Source: JADFUS01 sp036653215
GTDB lineage: Bacteria > Bacteroidota > Bacteroidia > Bacteroidales > Rikenellaceae
Direction: 5' to 3'
NCBI GenBank assembly: GCA_036653215.1
Contig: JAVVUK010000003.1
Location: 1 to 50,669, forward strand
Length of the DNA: 50,669 bases
Positions within the stretch are counted from its first letter, which is position 1. The number at the start of each line of letters is the position of its first letter. This document shows, in pieces, positions 49,014 to 50,669 of the stretch. A program made the translations under genes and the position numbers. A model generated the notes under the pieces. It ran no database searches and was not told the DNA's origin. It worked only from the letters and a program-made list of their open reading frames with translations.

Positions 49014-50669
49014 ATGAAAATAAAAGATAAACTAACCTATTCGATAGGATCGCTCTTAGTTGTTATCATCTTGCTTGGTTTGTTCTCAGCAAGTAACATC
49101 AACCAAATGAAGCGTGACACGGCAAATATCCTTGCCGACAACTACAACTCGGTCAAATATGCACAACAGATGCAAGATGCTCTCAATAAGTTTCACAAAG
49201 ACAGCACCTCGCTAAGCATATTTAATAAAAGCCTTCTTTTGCAAATTGAGAATACCACAGAGCCTTATGAGAAGGAGGTTACTGAAACTTTGAGACAACA
49301 TTTTTTGGAGTTTGAGAGGGATCCCAACAGAGAGAACTTCATAATGCTCAGTGAGACCATAAATAGCATTATACTGCTTAACACGTCTGCGATATCTCAA
49401 AAGGCTGAAATTGCAAATTCTACCGCTAACCAAGCTCTTCTTCTAATCATCATAATCGCTGTTTTGAGTGCTATTGTCGCTACTGTAATGTTGATGCGTT
49501 TCCCTAAGTCTTTTACCCAACCCATAAAAGAACTTACAGACGGCATAATAGAAGTGTCAAATCAAAATTATGACAATAGGCTTAACTTCAGCTCAAAATC
49601 AGAATTTGGGAAGGTCGCCGACTCGTTTAACAGCATGGCAGAACAGCNNNNNNNNNNGTAGCAGCATAGCCCATGTAATAGCAACAAAGCGTTATTTGGA
49701 AACTATAATAAACTCTATCGAAGAGCCTGTGATAGGATTAGACGACAATAAAACAGTCCTTTTTGCAAATAATGCCGCAATATCTATCCTTAACATTAGT
49801 CACGATAAGATAGTAGGACAATCTGCTTTAGACGTATCTCTTTATAATGACTTGTTTCGAAGACTATTACGTGGCATGGAGAGTGCCGACAAGAGAGACG
49901 AGCCTTTAAAGATATATTCGGATAACAAAGAGAGCTATTTTAGAGTCCATTATACCACGACGGCACAACAGATGGGGACCATAATAAAGCTATCTAACAT
50001 AACTGAATTTAAAGAACTGGATAATGCCAAGACAAATTTTATATCTATAATCTCGCACGAGTTGAAAACGCCTATTTCCGCAATTCTTATGAGCATTAAA
50101 CTCTTGGAGGATAAGCGTATCGGGGAGATGAATGATGAGCAAACAGCCCTTTCAAAAAGCATATATGAAAATAGCGATAGGCTGCTTAGCATTACCAGTG
50201 AGTTATTAAAGATGACACAGGTGGAGACTGGCAAATTACAACTATCTCCTAAAGTCACAAAGCCCATTGAGCTTATAACATATGCCGTAAATGCAACACG
50301 AGTGCTTGCCGAGAGGTTCGGTTGTAACATTGAGGTTGAATATCCAGAGACAAAAATGCCTAAGTTGTTTATCGATAGTGAGAAAATAGCGTGGGTAATA
50401 ACAAATCTACTCTCTAACGCTATCCACTATTCGAACGAAAATTCACGTATTATTATAGGGGCACAGCAGATCGATAAGTCAATTGAGATTTATGTGCAAG
50501 ATTTTGGTAAAGGCATAGACCCTCGATATCATGAGAGCATCTTTGAACGTTATTTCCGTGTTCCGGGAACAAAGACTCAAGGTAGTGGTTTAGGACTTGC
50601 CATATCCAAAGATTTTCTTGAGGCACATGGCGGTTCTATTCGTGTCGAGAGTGAAGTAGGGAAAGGAAG
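49014..50669 (+). CDS. HAMP-PAS sensor histidine kinase of the kdp locus (partial, contains 10-N gap)
   Basis: The N-terminal part has a transmembrane helix (SIGSLLVVIILLGLFSASN), a periplasmic helical sensor of about 110 residues, a second helix (ALLLIIIIAVLSAIVATVMLM) and a HAMP domain. After the 10-N gap come a PAS domain (TIINSIEEPVIGLDDNKTVL), HisKA (FISIISHELKTPISAIL, His near residue 347), and HATPase with N-box NLLSNAIHYS, G1 DFGKGID and G2 GSGLGLAI. The frame shifts across the N run: the right side reads one base out of step, so the true gap is a multiple of 3. The gene continues past the window by a short C-terminus. It is the likely partner of the sigma-54 response regulator. Confidence 0.88.
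49648..49657. other. Assembly gap (10 N) inside the histidine kinase gene
   Basis: Ten N between the HAMP end (SMAEQ) and the linker before the PAS domain. With ten bases the frame hits a stop at 49659-49661; a multiple of three would keep it open. Confidence 0.95.

Noticed and set aside
49950..50330. 126-residue minus-strand ORF inside the kinase
   Set aside because: It overlaps the PAS and HisKA coding region of the kinase and shows no family features.
1..50669. tRNA, rRNA, CRISPR arrays, prophage, integrase or complete insertion sequence
   Set aside because: I looked through the intergenic regions and gene content and saw no sequence with these features; small RNAs without known motifs could be missed by eye.

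Overview
The window looks like a chromosomal segment of a low-GC Bacteroidota, most likely a member of the Bacteroidales. The reasons are families that are typical of that group (BtuG-type surface propeller lipoproteins, BACON, PCMD, DUF4465, DUF6132, TonB receptor plus lipoprotein pairs), many lipoprotein signal peptides, start codons without Shine-Dalgarno sequences, and repeated matches to the Bacteroidetes promoter form TTTG-N19/20-TAnnTTTG. I cannot assign a genus. There are two assembly gaps: 100 N at 6784-6883 and 10 N at 49648-49657. I see no rRNA, tRNA, CRISPR array, intact insertion sequence or prophage.

Layout. 1-3163 (-): mutS followed 2 nt later by tgt, which is cut by the window edge. 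3242-5796 (+): a BACON lipoprotein overlapping a secreted M6-type metallopeptidase. 5853-6740 (-): fabD, whose leader holds a 45-bp direct repeat on both sides of the 100-N gap. 7107-8255 (-): a four-gene cysteine-rich redox operon (DUF6132, thioredoxin, ferredoxin, MarR) with a consensus promoter flanked by palindromes. 8433-14095 (-): a tripartite RND efflux operon with a long leader. 14515-21009 (-): a vitamin B12 surface-uptake operon (DUF4465 protein, BtuB, BtuG, PKD-type lipoprotein) behind a cobalamin riboswitch at about 21274-21465. 21520-22869 (-): a MATE transporter. 23066-27638 (+): a TonB-dependent receptor and a beta-helix lipoprotein. 27694-31959 (-): a membrane-anchored nitroreductase, an unknown lipoprotein, and an aminotransferase/two-domain acyltransferase pair. 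32127-32525 (+): an MliC-like lipoprotein.

33002-40148 (+) is a PAPS-making and sulfotransferase cluster: SLC13 permease, CysC, CysD, CysN, a sulfotransferase and a PCMD-domain exported protein. No PAPS reductase or sulfite reductase is present, so the layout points to sulfonation of an acceptor rather than cysteine synthesis. It resembles the Bacteroides steroid/cholesterol sulfotransferase locus as I remember it.

40158-50669 (+) is a potassium locus: an NtrC-type (sigma-54) response regulator, a small unknown ORF, a CorC/HlyC-type CNNM-CBS protein, then a 31-residue membrane peptide, kdpF, kdpA, kdpB, kdpC, a kinase-less KdpD and a separate sensor histidine kinase that runs off the window. 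A good sigma-54 promoter (TGGTACATGGTTGGCA, 43330-43345) stands directly in front of the kdp genes. Together these suggest a Kdp system wired to sigma-54 and an enhancer-binding protein instead of the usual KdpD/KdpE pair. The sulfonation cluster and the sigma-54 Kdp arrangement are the most interesting parts of the window.
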